From positions 1 through 64,000 of the IMG/VR virus record IMGVR_UViG_3300010885_044958: a stretch of DNA of 64,000 nucleotides; one strand, 5' to 3'. Of the stretch, positions 45,726 through 54,038 are shown in pieces; the first letter of the stretch is position 1, and the number at the start of each line of letters is the position of its first letter. The translations under genes and the position numbers were made by a program. The notes beneath the pieces were generated by a model that was not told where the DNA came from, did not search any database, and saw only the letters and a program-made list of their open reading frames with translations. The DNA comes from a virus.

Positions 45726-46901
45726 TTAATTATTTATTAAGTTTAATTGTATAATCCCGTTTTCTAACATTTCTCTGCATTCTGAAAAATCGTTTTTGCA
45801 AATATGCCACGCAATTTCGTCTAGCAACTGATTCCAACCCTTTTTAATTCTAAACTGATGATGTTTACCAAATGCGCCTTCTAGAAATTTTTCATTACCA
45901 TATCGTGCATTATATAAATCTCTTTCTGAATAAGAATATATGCAGGGTGTTTTATCAACTATGTCGATTGCAATATTAATTGGTGGTAATTGTTTATAGT
46001 CTTTTAGATAATAAAAATTTGCATCCTGCTCAATTAATTTTGAAATAAGGTATTGGTAAAAACTCAATTGCATATCATAATTGAACTTATATATATTGTT
46101 TTTGAATTCATGTGTTGAGAACGTTTTCTTAAAATCTACTATTTGATATGTTTTATTCTTGTGGTCAACTCTAAATATATCTAATGCACCTTTAATTGGG
46201 ATTTTTCTGATTTCTGGTTCACGAATTTCATGCCAAGCTATTGGGTCTTCAAATTCTACCTCATAATCATACTCAGCAAAAATTTCTAATTGAAAATGCA
46301 ATTCATTATCAGGAGATTCTACTAGATAATCACGAGTATGCTTGTTTGCCTTAAGGATTTCTATCAGTTCTATTGCTTGCATATTTAAACTAGACGAGAT
46401 TATCTTACGATGATTTGCCTCAGCTAAAATTGAGAAATACGCATTTCCACGTTCTATTATTTTATTTACTCTAGTATCATCTTTCCATCCAGATTGCCAT
46501 TTTTCAGTATTACAGCAAGATAATAAAATATCCCAGTTTTCTGCCAAATCAATTTTTAAAAATTCTGGCTCTTCTGGCAATACTTCATTTAATTCTTTTA
46601 AGGAATTGTTATATTCAATAATCTGATTATAGGTACATTCAATGATTTTGCACTCAGTCTCGCTAGGAATTTTTTCCATATTAGCTATATAGAATCTCTC
46701 TTCTAACTTATCTGGGCATGTTATCAATGTATCCAAAATTTCTCCAAGCAAAAACGCCGGGTTCTCATTTTCATCATCTTCAATATTTTCTACATATTTT
46801 CTGTACCACTTTTTGGGGGAAAAATTGCGCCATGCCTTTATAGAACTTTGACTTATACAAAACCCTCTACCACCACCATTCTTATAATCCGCTGTTTGCA
46901 T
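45726..46901 (-). CDS. PD-(D/E)XK exonuclease (Cas4/lambda-exo-like)
   Basis: A 391 aa protein with the layout of phage PD-(D/E)XK exonucleases. An N-terminal SQSSIKAW...SPKKWYRKY segment and FLLGEILDTLI (the GxxxD/H helix) lead to IKGALDIFRVDHKNKTYQIVDFKKT near residues 232-257, with the catalytic Asp, then DFK as the D-x-K pair, and FNYDMQLSFYQYLI as the QxxxY motif. Such enzymes resect DNA ends for annealing or strand invasion. Together with RecA and the SSB-like protein this gives a full recombination set. It overlaps the next upstream gene by 20 bases. Confidence 0.8.
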   Translation of the reverse strand: MQTADYKNGGGRGFCISQSSIKAWRNFSPKKWYRKYVENIEDDENENPAFLLGEILDTLITCPDKLEERFYIANMEKIPSETECKIIECTYNQIIEYNNSLKELNEVLPEEPEFLKIDLAENWDILLSCCNTEKWQSGWKDDTRVNKIIERGNAYFSILAEANHRKIISSSLNMQAIELIEILKANKHTRDYLVESPDNELHFQLEIFAEYDYEVEFEDPIAWHEIREPEIRKIPIKGALDIFRVDHKNKTYQIVDFKKTFSTHEFKNNIYKFNYDMQLSFYQYLISKLIEQDANFYYLKDYKQLPPINIAIDIVDKTPCIYSYSERDLYNARYGNEKFLEGAFGKHHQFRIKKGWNQLLDEIAWHICKNDFSECREMLENGIIQLNLINN

Positions 46902-47127
46902 ACTTTCTTATTAATTTAAATATTTCTCCTATGTCTGTAAATTGCATTTCTTGCCCAAATTTTATTGGTAAAAACGCTATAGTAAATCCATGTTCTCCAT
47001 GAAATTTTTCTGCGACTTTTTTGCCATTTATTGTATCTAGATATAACCAGGGAAAATTGCCAAAATATTCGGTTTCAATTCCTAATTTCTTTAGTCTATT
47101 TCTAAATATTGTTAATTTGTCATACAT
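46882..47127 (-). CDS. Hypothetical small protein
   Basis: An 81 aa protein (MYDKLTIFRNRLKKLGIETEYFGNFPWLYLDTINGKKVAEKFHGEHGFTIAF), a compact alpha/beta sequence of the type often seen in phage early regions next to nucleases. No family is recognised. It overlaps the exonuclease start by 20 bases and lies one base downstream of the 51 aa gene, so it belongs to the same transcript. Confidence 0.65.
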   Translation of the reverse strand: MYDKLTIFRNRLKKLGIETEYFGNFPWLYLDTINGKKVAEKFHGEHGFTIAFLPIKFGQEMQFTDIGEIFKLIRKYANSGL

Positions 47128-47128
47128 A

Positions 47129-47284
47129 TTAATAGTCTTCTTCTAATTTATACAAAACATCTTCTAAAAATCCTAAAAATGCATTATCAGCTTTCCACCA
47201 ATATTCATCATTATATCTAATATCTTTTGTATTTTCTTTTAAATAAAATATTTGATCTTTAATCATTTGTATTGCTTCATCCAT
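47129..47284 (-). CDS. Very small hypothetical protein (51 aa)
   Basis: ATG 47284 to TAA 47129 encodes MDEAIQMIKDQIFYLKEN and so on to KLEEDY, 51 residues, acidic and helical with a YNDEYWWKAD centre. It fills the gap between the GIY-YIG gene and the 46882 gene with one-base junctions on both sides and a good ATG context, so it is likely real. Function is unknown. Confidence 0.65.
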   Translation of the reverse strand: MDEAIQMIKDQIFYLKENTKDIRYNDEYWWKADNAFLGFLEDVLYKLEEDY

Positions 47285-47285
47285 A

Positions 47286-47714
47286 TTATTTCATTTTTGA
47301 TCTATAGTAATGGGCACGTATATTATCGTTATATGAATCTTCTCTTAATATTGCATCTTCACAAAATAAGATTTTTTCTTCAGTATAATTTAATTGCATT
47401 TTTGAAGTGCAAAAAACTAAAATTTCTTTTTTAATATTTGCTCCATTTTTAATATCTTCATTGAGTGTAGCATTGCTGCCAGTGTAATCTAACCAATTAG
47501 ACTCTTTAACAACAATTTTATTTTTTTTGCGTCTATTGTTAGTGGCTTCTTGCTCTTTAAGAGAAATTTTAGTCTTTCTATGTGTATGTAATATCTTACG
47601 CCCCCAATATTTCTTATCATTGTCTAAATTAATTATTAAGTACACGAATCCCACAGAATTTTCTGGGCATTTTGCAATATCATCCACTATCTGACCTCTA
47701 TAAATCCAACTCAT
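47286..47714 (-). CDS. GIY-YIG (SegE-like) homing-type endonuclease
   Basis: A 142 aa protein starting MSWIYRGQIV. The ORF opens further upstream (to 47750), but a terminator and a consensus promoter occupy that stretch, so ATG 47714 is the start. The family pattern is complete: W-x-YRG, GFVYLIIN (GIY-like strand), KKYWGRKIL (YIG-like strand with Arg), SNWLDYTGSNATLNEDIKN, then ILVFCTSKMQLNYTEEKIL with the catalytic Glu, and YNDNI. SegE-type proteins are free-standing nicking or cleaving homing endonucleases of phages. Transcription would begin at or within a few bases of the ATG. Confidence 0.8.
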   Translation of the reverse strand: MSWIYRGQIVDDIAKCPENSVGFVYLIINLDNDKKYWGRKILHTHRKTKISLKEQEATNNRRKKNKIVVKESNWLDYTGSNATLNEDIKNGANIKKEILVFCTSKMQLNYTEEKILFCEDAILREDSYNDNIRAHYYRSKMK

Positions 47715-47719
47715 AGGTG

Positions 47720-47751
47720 CAAAGATATAAAAAAAGAAAGTCTTAAACAAA
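47720..47751 (-). promoter_or_regulatory. Perfect Bacteroidota-type promoter embedded in a terminator
   Basis: On the minus strand: TTTG (47751-47748) in the hairpin loop, a 20-base spacer that covers the 3' arm and U-tract of the terminator, and TATCTTTG (47727-47720). ATG 47714 begins six bases after the -7 box, so the mRNA may be leaderless. Confidence 0.75.
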
Positions 47752-47770
47752 TATTACTTTATCTAAGACT
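47729..47770 (-). terminator. Rho-independent terminator of the amidoligase-side operon
   Basis: On the minus strand AGTCTTA (47770-47764) pairs with TAAGACT (47745-47739). Imperfect flanking pairs extend the stem, and a T-rich run to 47729 follows. It separates the 47807 gene from the GIY-YIG gene and overlaps the latter's promoter. Confidence 0.7.
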
Positions 47771-47806
47771 CTCTTATCAAACAACACACTCAATCACAAA
47801 CGACTT

Positions 47807-48040
47807 TTAAGATATTTCATTTTTATTTTTAGCTAGCCATTTATCTAATCTTTGACCATCTCCTTCCCATATTTCTTCTTCTTCATCATATCCCCAAGCA
47901 TAAATCCATAATTTATCTGGATTTTCAAGAGCCATTAATTTTCTGGTGTCTCTTTTGCACATAACATTTTGTCTATGCCGTGCAATAATTTTTCCAGACT
48001 TATCTTTTATATCATATTCTACTACATTTGCACTTGTCAT
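47807..48040 (-). CDS. Hypothetical small protein
   Basis: A 77 aa protein (MTSANVVEYDIKDKSGKIIARHRQNVMCK). A beta-hairpin-like start, a Trp-rich middle (LWIYAWGYDEEEEIWEGDG) and a basic end are visible. It is the last gene before the terminator, 11 bases after the amidoligase gene. Whether it serves the amidoligase pathway is unknown. Confidence 0.65.
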   Translation of the reverse strand: MTSANVVEYDIKDKSGKIIARHRQNVMCKRDTRKLMALENPDKLWIYAWGYDEEEEIWEGDGQRLDKWLAKNKNEIS

Positions 48041-48051
48041 ATTTTAATTTT

Positions 48052-49596
48052 TTAATCTCTAAACAATGCCTTTCCGTCAAATTGGAATTTATACGTGAGG
48101 TCATCTTTAAGACACCATTCAGATACTTTATCTCCATTTTCAATATCCTTAGCAAATCTATTTTTACGCTCTGTATAATACGCGATCAAATAATCTGAAA
48201 GAAACATTGCGTCTTTACTACTCTTATAATGCGTTTTATAAAAATTTAACACATCAATAAAACTAATTGTGTCTCCACATATAATCTTTTTTATGTTGTT
48301 TTCAGCAAACGCAATTACAGCACGATTCATAAACAACCAATTAACTGCTCTCTGACTATTCAAAGTTGCATCATGCAGTCTGGATTCGCAAGTACCGCTT
48401 GGAGAAAATAACATGTTGATAAAATTCCAATCATAATATCTACAACTTCTTTGCCATTTCTCCCTAATTGGATGCCTCATTTGTGTTCTATTTACTTCTT
48501 GATCCGCATGATGTCCCTCACTTAAAAACTCAAATATTCTATTATAAACCACATCTACAAATTGATCATACCCTTCTTTAGACTGATCTTTAAGTGAGTA
48601 AATAGACATTTTTTTGAGCTTTTGACAATAGTTTTTGCGTTTGATTCCACGATGATCTAGCTTATAATATGGAAACATCTTGAATATATCATCTTGAATT
48701 TGATAACATAACATATACAACGCAACCAGATAAACTCTTTCTTTAGGTAGATTTCCAAGATGAATGTGATAAGAACACCTTATATCTATTTGATTCCTCT
48801 TTTGCAATTCCTTACAAGTGTTTATTATATTCTGAATACCTTTTGCGCCTTCCATTGGAACAGTTACGTACTCAGGTCCACCTTCAAGACTACCATCTCT
48901 ACAAATTACTAGTCCAAGACGATTTTGTAAATAATCAGGCATACTGCCAACAGAAGCTTCAAACTCACACCCAAAACTTGTATTGCCTAAAAACTTTGCA
49001 TACTTTTTTGCATCATCCCCTATTTTCAGTCCATAATTCTTATACAATTCTTTCTTTTGTTCAAATTCCTTTGCATTATCTTCTATGTTATATCCTTTGT
49101 TAGTATAAGATTTGCTTGGACGAATTTTTTCCATTTGATTCTTATCGCCCTTACCAACTTCTCCTGTTTTATAAAATACATTTGCAGAAACGTCTTCAAA
49201 GAAATGCATTTTCAAAATTTCTGGATTCAGTGCAGTATAATTAGAATTTTTCCAGACAACTGGGCAATTATTGTATTCATTTTTAGTGAACCTACCTGTT
49301 ATAACATTGCCAGAAAAATCTACATCAACAATACCATTAATCATTTTCTTAGTATCCTTAATAAACCATTCTCCAGTTTCCCAATCTTTTTCTATTTTAC
49401 CAGAAGTAGTTCTATACCATTTTTGTTCAGATTCAATATAGAATATATCTGTAAAAACACTGTAATACTTGCCTTTAACAAATTTTGTATTCTTTCTATA
49501 TTCTGTTTTTCCATCGTGCGTCTCTACAACAGGAAAACCCAATGAAGGGTTCTCCGTGTAGGACTGTATTGTTGTTATTAATTTTTTTTGTATCAT
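48052..49596 (-). CDS. Amidoligase_2-family enzyme
   Basis: A 514 aa protein. Residues ~205-460 match the Amidoligase_2 family (COOH-NH2 ligase fold, glutamine-synthetase-like). FGCEFEASVG carries Glu211 and Glu213 at the first strand, RDGSLEGGPEYVT carries Asp234 and Glu242, IRCSYHIHLGNL supplies the HxH element, and CESRLHDATLNSQRAVNW the E-x-R strand. These enzymes are predicted to use ATP to join a carboxylate to an amine. Residues 1-200 form an extra N-terminal region with no known domain. It overlaps the class II amidotransferase gene by four bases, so the two are translationally coupled. Substrate unknown. Confidence 0.8.
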   Translation of the reverse strand: MIQKKLITTIQSYTENPSLGFPVVETHDGKTEYRKNTKFVKGKYYSVFTDIFYIESEQKWYRTTSGKIEKDWETGEWFIKDTKKMINGIVDVDFSGNVITGRFTKNEYNNCPVVWKNSNYTALNPEILKMHFFEDVSANVFYKTGEVGKGDKNQMEKIRPSKSYTNKGYNIEDNAKEFEQKKELYKNYGLKIGDDAKKYAKFLGNTSFGCEFEASVGSMPDYLQNRLGLVICRDGSLEGGPEYVTVPMEGAKGIQNIINTCKELQKRNQIDIRCSYHIHLGNLPKERVYLVALYMLCYQIQDDIFKMFPYYKLDHRGIKRKNYCQKLKKMSIYSLKDQSKEGYDQFVDVVYNRIFEFLSEGHHADQEVNRTQMRHPIREKWQRSCRYYDWNFINMLFSPSGTCESRLHDATLNSQRAVNWLFMNRAVIAFAENNIKKIICGDTISFIDVLNFYKTHYKSSKDAMFLSDYLIAYYTERKNRFAKDIENGDKVSEWCLKDDLTYKFQFDGKALFRD

Positions 49597-51890
49597 ACAA
49601 CTGCTGTGTTTAATGTGCGATTGATTAATCCTGCAACCTCTTCGTCATCATTTTCTGTGGCGATATCTGCAATTTTATGCTTTATGTTATCTAAAATTTT
49701 GTACATTGCATCAGTTACTTCTTGAGCATACTTATTTGAAAGCATCCCAGACAATTCATCTACAGAATTATTTAATTCACCAAGAACTACAATCATTTCA
49801 CCAATTTTATCTCTGGCTATTGCCTCATCTATTTCTTCGTGATTTGGTTCATCTAGTTCTGGTTCATCCACTATTTCTGCATTTTCATAAACAATGATAT
49901 CTAATGGTTCTTTCTCCTCTGTTTGCAAAAGTTTTTCTTCTATTGTTGTTGTACTCGAACCTGGAGTATCTATTCCAAGCATTGATTTAATAGATTTTTT
50001 ATTCCAGTATTTATAAGGAATATCTGCAATTCTAAATCGCTTTTCCTCGTATCTTTCTAGAACATTCATTGCATCTTCTATTTCAGTTCTGATACTAGTT
50101 TGTCTTTTTACAGCATCTTCAATAGTCTTAGCAACTTCCCTATCCAGTTCTTCATTATCTGGGTCTAAAGTAGTATTTGGATCTTTAACCATACAATCAA
50201 AAACAAAATACTTTATTGCGTAGTACTGTTGCTCTTTTATTGCATTCATTGCTTCTGCTGCTGTAGTAAACACCTTATCATAAACAGAATCTCCGCCTGT
50301 TTGCAAAGTAAATTCTTCGTAAAACATTTTAGATTCATGCTTCTTATCGGATGTTTTTATGTCTTCCAAATAACCATTCTTTCCTATTGAATAATTTCTT
50401 GAAGAAAACAACGGTGTAAAGCTCTTAGACTTATATCTGTTATCGTCTAAATAAAATCCAAAACGCACATGCGCAGTCTGTCCTGTAGATTCTCCATGTA
50501 TATTTGTTACTGGATACATTGAATATTTACTAATCTGATGAGCAAAATTATGACTCATTAGATCTGGCAAAATCTTTTTATTTTTAATATCATCTTGAAG
50601 ATTATTCCATGCTTGCCCCCCTTTTAACATCACACCTCTATAAAAATAGTAAGCCTGTACATTTTGACCTTCTATATCATACCTTACACCCTTCTTATCT
50701 AACCAGAGTTTACCCATGCACAAAGCCGCGCTAGCATTCGGCATACGAAATCGCCCTTGCCAGAAATAGACCCTCCCACTTCCATCTAATGATTGATAAG
50801 GTCTTGTTTCATTCCAAATCTTTGAGCTTGAAGGTGTTACTCCCGGAATATCAAAAGGAATCATACCCTGTCCTTGTTGACCTCTTGTTATCAAATTTCT
50901 ATTTTGGCAACCTCTATTGTAATTAGGATAACACCCATCTCCATCCCAATTATAAGTATTATTATGCCCTTGATAAGTACTTACATGTACTACTTTTTCT
51001 TTACAATTAGGCCCATATAACCTCTTTACTTCGTGTTTAAATGTAGTAAATTTGCCATTTTTAATTTGCAAAACTACATTATAAGGAAAAACACAAATTT
51101 TATCATCTTTACTTGCTATTGCTCTTAAATATTCTGGAAGAGATGCAAAATACATACCTTCAGTAGTTTTCATATACCACATTGGTCTTTCTTCCCAGAC
51201 TGTATCCCCTTTATCTTCTGATTCATCTGGATGAGCATAATAACTACCGTGATAAACAAATAAACTATTTGGATCTCCTGCAAAATTCCATGCAAGTGCG
51301 GCATCTCCTTCATACTCATCCAATACTTTAAGACCTGCTTTATCTATACACATAGCAAGTCCTTCAGAATCTACTTGGTAACTACTATAAGGTATATTTG
51401 CCTCATTAGTAAGTTTTTGAATGTTACGGATGACTCCATTGTGAACGAGCCGTAAACATTTCTTAGGATCTTCATTTTCAATTGTAAATGGATGATTTGT
51501 ATCTTTTCCAGGAATTCCACCACCAGCAGCTTTACGATTATGAATCATTATTACACCACCATTATAAGTGATATTTTGCACATTATCTAAGTCTGAAATA
51601 AAGTTTTTCCAAGCCTTAGTATCTTTTTTAGTTGCGTTTGGTCCTTTCCAATCATCCCATCCTTTATATACTTCTCCGTTAATAAGCATTCCACAGCCAT
51701 CTCCACCACGATCTTGCAAATATAATCCTAAAATTTTCATTTTTTGGTAGGCAAGCATTTTTTGTGCTTCAGTAATTGCAGCTATCGGGGAAAAACAAGC
51801 CACTCCACATGGCAGTATCCCCGGAGTTCGTTTAAAGCAATTTATCAGTATAATCTGAATTATGATATAATAAAATATTATTGTTGACAT
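49593..51890 (-). CDS. Class II glutamine amidotransferase domain protein
   Basis: A 765 aa ORF. CGVACFSPI followed by KILGLYLQDRGGDGCG, VIMIHNRKAAGGG, NHPFTIENED and LVHNGVIRN reproduces the Ntn-type class II glutaminase domain (catalytic N-terminal Cys, RGxDxxG, HxRxAxxG, HPF, HNGxIxN). These domains release ammonia from glutamine. The catalytic Cys is residue 28 here (codon 51809-51807), with no ATG directly before it. Either a 27-residue propeptide is removed, as in GltB or Bacillus PurF, or the start is unusual. The region ~310-500 is unassigned and the C-terminus (~570-765) is acidic and coiled-coil-like. It would feed ammonia to the neighbouring ligases. Confidence 0.8.
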   Translation of the reverse strand: MSTIIFYYIIIQIILINCFKRTPGILPCGVACFSPIAAITEAQKMLAYQKMKILGLYLQDRGGDGCGMLINGEVYKGWDDWKGPNATKKDTKAWKNFISDLDNVQNITYNGGVIMIHNRKAAGGGIPGKDTNHPFTIENEDPKKCLRLVHNGVIRNIQKLTNEANIPYSSYQVDSEGLAMCIDKAGLKVLDEYEGDAALAWNFAGDPNSLFVYHGSYYAHPDESEDKGDTVWEERPMWYMKTTEGMYFASLPEYLRAIASKDDKICVFPYNVVLQIKNGKFTTFKHEVKRLYGPNCKEKVVHVSTYQGHNNTYNWDGDGCYPNYNRGCQNRNLITRGQQGQGMIPFDIPGVTPSSSKIWNETRPYQSLDGSGRVYFWQGRFRMPNASAALCMGKLWLDKKGVRYDIEGQNVQAYYFYRGVMLKGGQAWNNLQDDIKNKKILPDLMSHNFAHQISKYSMYPVTNIHGESTGQTAHVRFGFYLDDNRYKSKSFTPLFSSRNYSIGKNGYLEDIKTSDKKHESKMFYEEFTLQTGGDSVYDKVFTTAAEAMNAIKEQQYYAIKYFVFDCMVKDPNTTLDPDNEELDREVAKTIEDAVKRQTSIRTEIEDAMNVLERYEEKRFRIADIPYKYWNKKSIKSMLGIDTPGSSTTTIEEKLLQTEEKEPLDIIVYENAEIVDEPELDEPNHEEIDEAIARDKIGEMIVVLGELNNSVDELSGMLSNKYAQEVTDAMYKILDNIKHKIADIATENDDEEVAGLINRTLNTAVV

Positions 51891-51911
51891 GTGTTTGTTT
51901 GTTGTTTTGTT

Positions 51912-51945
51912 TAAAAATCGGGCTAGAATTATTAGTTCTAGCCCG
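51912..51945 (-). terminator. Rho-independent terminator after the ATP-grasp gene
   Basis: CGGGCTAGAA (51919-51928) and TTCTAGCCCG (51936-51945) form a perfect 10-bp stem with a 7-base loop. On the minus strand it is followed by ATTTTTAAAC. It splits the island into two transcription units. Confidence 0.85.
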
Positions 51946-51956
51946 TTGTTAATAAA

Positions 51957-52865
51957 TTATTGTTTTACTTGTTCTTTATAGATACCGAGTTGCCTAGCTT
52001 TTTGTCGAGCTATTATTGGTAACTGATCTATATACCTCTGTGCTGTTATAGATCCGTAGCTTGGAGCACTACAAGATTCTATTACGATAAAATCTGGTGC
52101 CTCTCTTTGCTTACCTTTACCGTTTAATTCAGACTGTACTCGCAAATCTATTGCACCTACATCAAGACCTACAGATTTGATTGCTTTTACACATTCTTCT
52201 ACTATAGAATTCCAATTAGATGGTTTTTCAAATGTCTCATTATTTTCCAAAATCCAAACGCAATTATCATCATGCTTTTGAAATTTTTCATTTTCAGGCG
52301 TTCCATTTTTCAACATCTTACGACAAGTATAAAAACATGTACCGTTTACAGCATCAATATGTAACCTATATTCCCTTGAATAAGACATATAGTGTTCTAT
52401 AATATAATTACTCATATCATGTCCGGCTATAAATCTGTTTAATTCTTCTGATGTTTTTATAAATGAATTACCTTCGCCTCTAGACCCAAACAAACTTTTT
52501 ACAATAAGTGGGAATTTTAAATCCTCTATTTTTGCCGTTTTATCTGAACCAGAAACATGAAATAATGAATCTTTATATGTATACCAAGGTGCGGTTTTTA
52601 TTCCTGTCTGTGCAAAACATTTTTTCATCAATAATTTGCTAGAACTATTTTGCACACCTTTTATTTCATTTATTTCAATCATCTTTCCACCACGACTTAC
52701 AGCTTCTTCTGCGATTGTGGTACTACCTAACCTAACCACACATTTAAATGGCATACGAGGCAATTCTGTACGTAATACAGCATGTGAGGGATGACGTGAG
52801 AATACATGAAACTTATGACTTGTAGTTATTACCTTAGGCTGCAACTTCTTCTTTAGAGTATTCAT
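51957..52865 (-). CDS. ATP-grasp (RimK-like) carboxylate-amine ligase
   Basis: A 302 aa protein with the ATP-grasp signature. FPLIVKSLFGSRGEGNSFI holds the nucleotide-binding Lys and Gly-rich loop (residues ~118-136). YIIEHYMSYSREYRLHI is the strand with the acidic adenine-side residues. DVGAIDLRV (~235-243) and FIVIESCSAPSYGS (~257-270) provide the Asp and the Glu/polar metal ligands, with Ser-Cys where Asn is usual. ATP-grasp ligases form an acyl-phosphate and attach an amine, often an amino acid. The N-terminal pre-ATP-grasp domain is present. It overlaps the upstream gene by 32 bases. Confidence 0.8.
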   Translation of the reverse strand: MNTLKKKLQPKVITTSHKFHVFSRHPSHAVLRTELPRMPFKCVVRLGSTTIAEEAVSRGGKMIEINEIKGVQNSSSKLLMKKCFAQTGIKTAPWYTYKDSLFHVSGSDKTAKIEDLKFPLIVKSLFGSRGEGNSFIKTSEELNRFIAGHDMSNYIIEHYMSYSREYRLHIDAVNGTCFYTCRKMLKNGTPENEKFQKHDDNCVWILENNETFEKPSNWNSIVEECVKAIKSVGLDVGAIDLRVQSELNGKGKQREAPDFIVIESCSAPSYGSITAQRYIDQLPIIARQKARQLGIYKEQVKQ

Positions 52866-53397
52866 ATATTTGTTTTAGATGTAAATAATTTAATCCGTCT
52901 GTTAATACTTCTAGTCTTGGTGTACCATTTTGTGTTCCATTATCATCATAATGTGATATTGCCGAACTAAAATATTTATTTTCTTTATCGTAGTCTTTTC
53001 TATTATCATAGTACCAAACCCTAGCTTCAATTTGTGGGCATTGCAAACTATAAATTTCTAAATTTTCATTCAATTCTACTAAAATACAAATACATTCTAA
53101 CAGAGTAAGACTTGGATAATAGTAATTAGCTAACAAAAACAAATCATGTGTTGATCTATTTTTATGCCCACGACATTGCATTATATTTTTTTCTTTTTCT
53201 TCGGCAGTTTCATCTACCCAAATACAATTATGTTCATATTCTTTATTCCATTTATTCAAAAACCAATTTAAAAATGATTTTGCATCCGGCAATTCATTAT
53301 AATCTAGTTCTTCATTCATTTTAAATCTGCGTTCTTGCAAATAATTTTTTTCGTTAGATGCAATTATTTCTAATATTTCTTGATCTTTTAGTTCCAT
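52834..53397 (-). CDS. Hypothetical protein inside the amidoligase island
   Basis: A 187 aa acidic protein (MELKDQEILEIIASNEKNYL). It contains a helical stretch (DLFLLANYYYPSLTLLECICILVELNEN) and an aromatic segment (ARVWYYDNRKDYDKENKYFSSAI), and no enzyme motif that I recognise. Its position between the ATP-grasp ligase (32-base overlap) and the class I amidotransferase makes it a candidate carrier, adaptor or substrate protein for the pathway; this is inference. Confidence 0.65.
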   Translation of the reverse strand: MELKDQEILEIIASNEKNYLQERRFKMNEELDYNELPDAKSFLNWFLNKWNKEYEHNCIWVDETAEEKEKNIMQCRGHKNRSTHDLFLLANYYYPSLTLLECICILVELNENLEIYSLQCPQIEARVWYYDNRKDYDKENKYFSSAISHYDDNGTQNGTPRLEVLTDGLNYLHLKQIYEYSKEEVAA

Positions 53398-53400
53398 ATA

Positions 53401-54033
53401 TTATAGTTTATCTTCCATTAATTTTTTTAACAAATCTTGGCAATACTTTACTGGTTCTGATTCTACTTGCATAGCCTCTGGGTGCCATTGCGTTCCTAAA
53501 AACTGAGTCTTAGAGAAAAATAGAATTTCTGGTTCAATTGGCACATTCATTTGCTTACCTTCACCATCATCATGATGATTTGATAAATTATCTGCTGCAC
53601 CTATGATTCGATATTCATCTTCTGGCAAATTAAACGGATAACACATTTGGTGATGCATTGAGTTCACAGAAAATACTTTACCATCTTCTGTTTTAATTGT
53701 ATGCCTCCCTGGATGAGAAATATCTTGTATTAATTTTCCACCAGAAACTGCGCAACCATACTGAATTCCTTTGCATGTACCCCACAACTTTTTTCCAAGA
53801 CCTATCGCAGTTCTAATATCAGCAAGTTCTTCATCATGTTCCATTCTAGTAAATCCCCAACTAGCAGAATGCCTCTTTTCTTCGCCATAAATTCTTGTGT
53901 CGATATCGCTACCTCCATTTACAAAGACCAAATCAGCTTCTTCTACAGAATGTACTATTTCTCTATTTGGAACCCAGTTAGAATAACCAGAACCTCTTTT
54001 ACCTGCGTGATATACTTTTATCTTTTTTTGCAT
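53401..54033 (-). CDS. Class I glutamine amidotransferase / gamma-glutamyl hydrolase-like (C26)
   Basis: A 210 aa protein with the class I glutaminase triad: GTCKGIQ with nucleophile Cys87, and QWHPEAM with His184 and Glu186. VFVNGGSDIDTRIYGE near the N-terminus is the oxyanion-side loop. It aligns better with peptidase C26 (gamma-glutamyl hydrolases such as PuuD) than with biosynthetic GATases, because it keeps the SMHHQM segment seen in that group. It could release a gamma-glutamyl group or supply ammonia. It lies within the amidoligase island, five bases after the COOH-NH2 ligase gene. Confidence 0.8.
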   Translation of the reverse strand: MQKKIKVYHAGKRGSGYSNWVPNREIVHSVEEADLVFVNGGSDIDTRIYGEEKRHSASWGFTRMEHDEELADIRTAIGLGKKLWGTCKGIQYGCAVSGGKLIQDISHPGRHTIKTEDGKVFSVNSMHHQMCYPFNLPEDEYRIIGAADNLSNHHDDGEGKQMNVPIEPEILFFSKTQFLGTQWHPEAMQVESEPVKYCQDLLKKLMEDKL

Positions 54034-54038
54034 AATTT

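Noticed and set aside
49057-49545. 162-codon plus-strand ORF (and 48843-49103) opposite the amidoligase gene
   Set aside because: Antisense to a gene with clear family motifs; the translations are Phe/Ile/Tyr-rich shadow sequences.
51780-51880. Glutamine riboswitch before the class II glutaminase
   Set aside because: The G+C-rich segment contains pairing but lacks the conserved glnA-type or downstream-peptide motif sequences.
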